Source: Marsupella aquatica
Lineage: Eukaryota; Marchantiophyta
Direction: 5' to 3'
Assembly (NCBI GenBank): GCA_973895155.1
Contig: OZ316895.1
Location: forward strand, 12,896,001-12,960,000
Length of the DNA: 64,000 nucleotides
Below the pieces are notes generated by a model. It was not told the DNA's origin. It made no database searches and saw nothing but the letters and a program-made list of their open reading frames with translations. Of the stretch, positions 59,701 through 64,000 are shown piece after piece (position 1 is the stretch's first letter; the number at the start of each line of letters is the position of its first letter). The position numbers were made by a program, and so were the translations under genes.

Positions 59701-62700
59701 AAACAGAAAACAACATGCTTATGAAGAGTAAGAATCTCCGAAAGGTACGTACTGACTCTACATGATTCTGTTGAGATTCTATGCACAAATTAATCCATTT
59801 ATGGAGAGTAAGAGGCCATCACAATACTTACGCGAGCAAAGCCTGTATGAGTGTTTACTGGTTCATATACTACTAATAAGCACTCCTCACATTTTGCAGC
59901 CCTGCCAGATTAGTGGTCAGAGCAAAGTGAGAATGACCTACCTCTTTGCACAAGAAAAAAAGCTAGATGTGATTTGTCAGATCGCTCATATCTAAGAGCC
60001 TGGACCAGTTGTAACAGATAGCATTCAAATTCTTCATCCTCAGCCCGCTCCAGAACTGTTACAGCATAGGCTCGCACCTGAAGCCAACCAGGATATCAGC
60101 ATGACAAGGACACACCCTCTGCCTGCACCAGAAAACGCAAACCAAAAGCACTTGCCAACTACGGATATCACCATACTCAAGAGTACAAGTATGTTCTCAT
60201 ATGTGTCCAAGAAAGTGCACCATACTGTCCGGGGTTAAGCACAACCAACTGCCACAGGCATCAGGCAAAGAACAACGCCGAAAAGCAAAGCGCCAAGTCT
60301 TGCCAAAAGGTATCCTGATTACAGGCGAGAACAACTATATAATTTGCTCATGTTCAAACTGGTGACAAAGTTGAGCCGCTAGGTTTCTTACCTCTTCGCT
60401 TTCAAAGACAGGAGAAAGTAACTCCAGCGCATCAGCAATGTCGATTGGAGCCCATTTCCTCATCAATTCAATGGCTTGCTTCGTTTCCTGATATTTTGTT
60501 TACCAAGAAATTCCAGCATTAAGTTCAGAGGACAAGGGCACAAAACTCTAATCCCAAGTAGCCGTGGAAGCCACATGTTTTTGCAAGCATGACAAATCTT
60601 ATACAAACAGGGAAAAGCATTGATGCTCAAGGGGCCTACCTGAGCATCACTCCAATCCACACAGCGAAGAAACTTGGTTAACGCTCGCTTCTCTGACATT
60701 AATGAAAAACGAAACTTCCACAAGAGCTGTCTCTCTTCGCCATTCAAACTCCTTGTCGGCGGATGCTTCAAAATCTTTTGTATTTCCCTGAAATACAAAA
60801 AGATTCCCAATATGAAAAACTTGAAACTGTCGACTCGTAAACATCAGTAAACCGGTACCAAACGTCCTCTCAATTGACATTGCGTCGGTATATCAGTGAC
60901 AGGCACATCGGTACTAAGGGCTGAAACTGATTCACTGACTTACTTCTTTTCGATCATGTTGGGTTTCAGGTCGCGATCAATCAAGCCACGGGTGACACTG
61001 CGCGCTAACTTAAGCTGCTTATTCTCAGAGGGATTCTGACGACCCACTTCAGGATCCCATACAGTCACCAGCTCATTCGACGAAGATATTGGAGACTGCA
61101 TTAATGGATGAGCTCCGAGCTCCTGTACGACAAACATCAACGTGGAAAAGTTTGAGCCTTCTTCTCTCACGCTGTATATGTTGTGTGACGAGAGGTACTT
61201 GAAACTGCCTCTTTCACTAGTTCTGATGTCTGCTCTTTGTCGCACAAACTTTCCTAAGACTTCCATTCTTCTGACTTCCTGTGTCTTTCTGGAACTTGCT
61301 CCATGGATTTCTTCATCGAATCATTTCAAAATAACATTTCACAACAAAGAGGATACCTCCATGGTGAAATGAATAAATCTTATCTACTCGCATTAAACTG
61401 TGCACATCTTCTTCCGAGATTATGAGCCCACAACTGTGACGTTGGTAACCAGTGAAGAGACAACCAACCCAACTGCATGGGCCCACCTTATCGGAGTATG
61501 AACCTCACCTGAAACGCAACAGGATGCTCAAATGTGCGGAGGTCCACTATAAGATGAAGGTGAGAGTTTCCACATCGCTTGCTCTCTTCGTCCTTTATTC
61601 TTTCAATACTCTTGAAAGTGAGTCGATCAAGCCAGTCAATGTGGGATAGCTGACCTCTCTCAAATTTATTGACGAGCTTCTCCAGTCTTTCCACCTCGCC
61701 TCGCTCATGTTTGGGTACCTGAGCCCTACCCATCAATCAACAGTCCATGGAACAGCAAGCTCGCCCACCAATTGAGAAAGCTAAAATCCATCTCCCACGG
61801 AAAGCATGCTGATAAACCCCACTATAATACTCTCTTTTACCGCTTCTTATGGTTTTTTCTAACCGAGAACTTGCTCAGACGATGGTCAATTTCGTCCATG
61901 AGTTCATTCTCTGTCATTCTACTGGGTATTTCACAGCCCACACATCATTACAAACCCACGGATTTTACTTAATTCCTGAACAGTCTGTAACACACCTTCC
62001 CTGGTGTGGTGGTAGGAACGGATCCATCGGCCTCTTCGCCACGCCAAAGTCGAAGTTTCTGTTTGCCAGTCTTTAGCTGCTTCTTGCTGCTGAACAAACG
62101 CAACGTTGCTCCTCCTATTGCCACTTCTTGCCTTGGATGAGACACGTCCCATACCTGACATCAGTCCAACCAAAAAGATGACTTCAGCAAGATAATTTGT
62201 TCAGTCTGAAAGACACAGATTGATGAATACATGTGAGGACCACAAACGGGTAAAATACAAAGCAATATTTTCATTTCTTCAATGGAATTGCTGAAAAAGC
62301 TCACCGTGAGCGCAAGCTGTGCGTTGGCAGTCAAATCTCGGTACTTGGCACTCAAAGTGACAAGTTCATTCCAACGGCACGGCTTCTCTATCGAGGCGAG
62401 CCTACAGCAATTTCACACCATCAAAGTTTACCCACAGCTCCAATACTCCCGATGGAAAGGACAGAATCACCTAGCTACCAAAACACCAATCCGAGGAGAG
62501 GTTTTCGTACCTTGTCCTCGTCGGTAATCCAAACAAAACCCCATCGATATACAAAGTGCACTCCACGTAGAGTTCCGGGACAGACTTCCGAATATCCAAG
62601 TCTGACCACCATCAGAACAATCAGCATTCTGCCGTCAGTCATTTGTCTTGCGCGAAAGCTTGAAACTCGTACAAATTACAAATGACCTATTTTTATCAAT

Positions 62701-62827
62701 TGAGACGGAAAGTAGAACAACCTGAAACAGTATTAGAAGGCGGCTCTCCGTCCAAAGCTTCGATCCGGAAAGTCACCGGAAGATTGATGTCACAGGACAG
62801 GAAGAATCTGAACTCGTTTGAGCTCAT
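56763..62827 (-). CDS. VPS34: Class III phosphatidylinositol 3-kinase VPS34
   Basis: Seventeen exons on the minus strand: 62827-62722, 62601-62511, 62401-62305, 62154-61996, 61718-61509, 61122-60944, 60787-60640, 60487-60392, 60077-59942, 59491-59370, 59181-59008, 58814-58644, 58337-58200, 58069-57915, 57528-57385, 57151-57004, 56900-56763. All introns are GT-AG, all phases agree, and the product is 803 residues (about 814 in angiosperms). Order: C2 domain ([37 protein letters not shown]), helical PIK domain ([34 protein letters not shown]), kinase ([13 protein letters not shown] with the ATP-binding Lys, [20 protein letters not shown] catalytic loop, [14 protein letters not shown] activation loop) and the C-terminal [18 protein letters not shown]. 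The enzyme makes PI3P on endosomes and autophagosomes in the VPS15/ATG6 complexes. All key residues are present; the gene looks functional and is normally single-copy. Confidence 0.98.
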
Positions 62828-64000
62828 TTTGCCTGGTCTGCCCTGTCGCCCTTAAATAAAAGTTCACTTTTCTCTGCAACACAAACATCATTTGAAATCA
62901 TTGAGCCAATTGCAATCTAATACCTGTAAGCAGCGTTTCCATCATAAAAGAACTTCAAGGCCAAACAAACCCGACGCCCCCATTTGACCAAGGAGGCAAT
63001 TGCACAGACTGTCCATCCTACAGAGGAGAATTTGCCTCAAACGTTTTTCATTGCGCAGATGAGATTTGAGTTCAATTGTGCACGAGTTATCAAATCCCGA
63101 AAATTATTTTCCGCAGATACGGTACTACTAGGTGCGTTCCATATCGCAGTGATCCGAGCATTCCAAGTAACGACGTCTACGCCACATAACAACGAACGAA
63201 GGAAGCTGTTGCATCTCTATCCTCCTACCAATGTCCACGCCATATAATGAACAGCGAAGGAAGCGTTTGTGTGGCTAAAAGCAACTCGACGTACAGAGGT
63301 CACTCGAAAAGAAAAGGTCGCCAATCCACGCAAAACGGCAGTCTTACCTCCTCCGACACGAAACGACTATTCCATCCGAAACGAACGTTGCTATCGATCA
63401 AAACGTCGAATTGGAACGGGCTGCGAAACATATTTGATTCTCAACACAGAGTAGTACTAGTCTGGGCACCTCCAAGCAACCCAGACTGCTCAAAGCCTGC
63501 CTTCTTCTTTCCGCAGCAGAGCTCATGTCCGAGAGCCCCTGTCGAACCTCCAATTCTTCCAATCTATCAGTCAATCCACCTACCTATCGAACATTAAATC
63601 GATTCTAGTCGAAGTAGAGGAATATCGAAGGAGGCAATGATCCAATAACCTATTCGAGGAGGCTTTTCGCTTCGCTCGGCTTTTCAATTCAGCATCATTC
63701 TGTTCCGCTGACTCGTAACATTGGGGAAATTGAACTGGAAAATTGACACACTAATTGGAGCGAAGGTTTTCTTCAGGATCCCGTCACTGTGTTGTGGGTC
63801 ACGCGACCGAGCTACAATTCTCATTACTACGGCACACATTTATTCAGCCGTTCCACATTTACTACAGTTGCTTCTTAGTTTGCTCTTTGTCATGTTTTTG
63901 CCTTTACTTGCTATGCACATTTCCATGTGAGCTTTCTTTCCTTGACTTGCAATGCACATTTACACACTTTACTACCTGTCTTCCTCACACTCTTGCTCCA
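62828..64000. other. Upstream region of VPS34
   Basis: It should contain the promoter and 5' UTR of VPS34 (minus strand). No TATA box or other gene was recognised; the open stretches at 63247-63597 and elsewhere show no known domain. Confidence 0.4.

Noticed and set aside
63247-63597. Ser/Lys-rich plus frame upstream of VPS34
   Set aside because: Short, no similarity, and located where the VPS34 promoter and 5' UTR should be.

Overview
The window is nuclear DNA of a land plant, most likely a non-seed plant (bryophyte, lycophyte or fern). The signs are spliced genes with GT-AG introns, a complete plant-type class III PI3-kinase gene, a malectin-like receptor-type gene, a short TTTAGGG telomere-type tract, and a dense load of plant DNA transposons and copia/LINE remnants. 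Species cannot be fixed from the sequence alone.

Layout. 1-3.7 kb: exons of a malectin-like/LRR-type receptor gene (minus strand), apparently incomplete. 3.7-16.3 kb: mostly gene-free, with short repeats, SINE-like pieces, retroelement 3' ends and two adjacent foldback elements (10396-12093). 16322-25681: a CACTA DNA transposon with a TNP2 transposase (three exons), a divergent TnpA-like gene, and an upstream ORF ending in a SET domain. 25.7-28.9 kb: gene-free, tandem repeats. 28886-37692: a second, unusual DNA transposon with about 24-bp inverted ends (AACAAGAAGCCTTAA...), a 4-bp GGTA target duplication, and a paralogous empty target site next to it. It carries two divergent genes: a DDE-type (DUF7869-like) recombinase and a ParB-like plus DNA-amino-methyltransferase protein. 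A 663-bp MITE with its own 8-bp duplication sits inside the DDE gene. 38476-45425: a two-exon gene for a ~2,095-residue protein joining a MACPF-like N-terminus to a very large inducible GTPase (VLIG/URGCP type). 45.4-56.4 kb: repeats, a solo LTR, a deleted copia element with LTRs, a LINE remnant and a decayed reverse transcriptase. 56763-62827: complete 17-exon VPS34 gene (minus strand). 62.8-64 kb: its upstream region, no recognised gene.

How the parts work together. VPS34 and the MACPF-GTPase gene are the two intact host genes. The two large DNA transposons share a design: a transposase gene and a second gene transcribed divergently from a central spacer, plus a chromatin- or DNA-modifying domain (SET in one, DNA methyltransferase in the other). 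Both show decay. Four in-frame TGA stops can each be explained by a CGA to TGA change, and three frame breaks each look like one extra A in an A-run. The strongest candidate for an undescribed system is the 28886-37692 element; the SET-bearing CACTA element and the MACPF-VLIG fusion come next.
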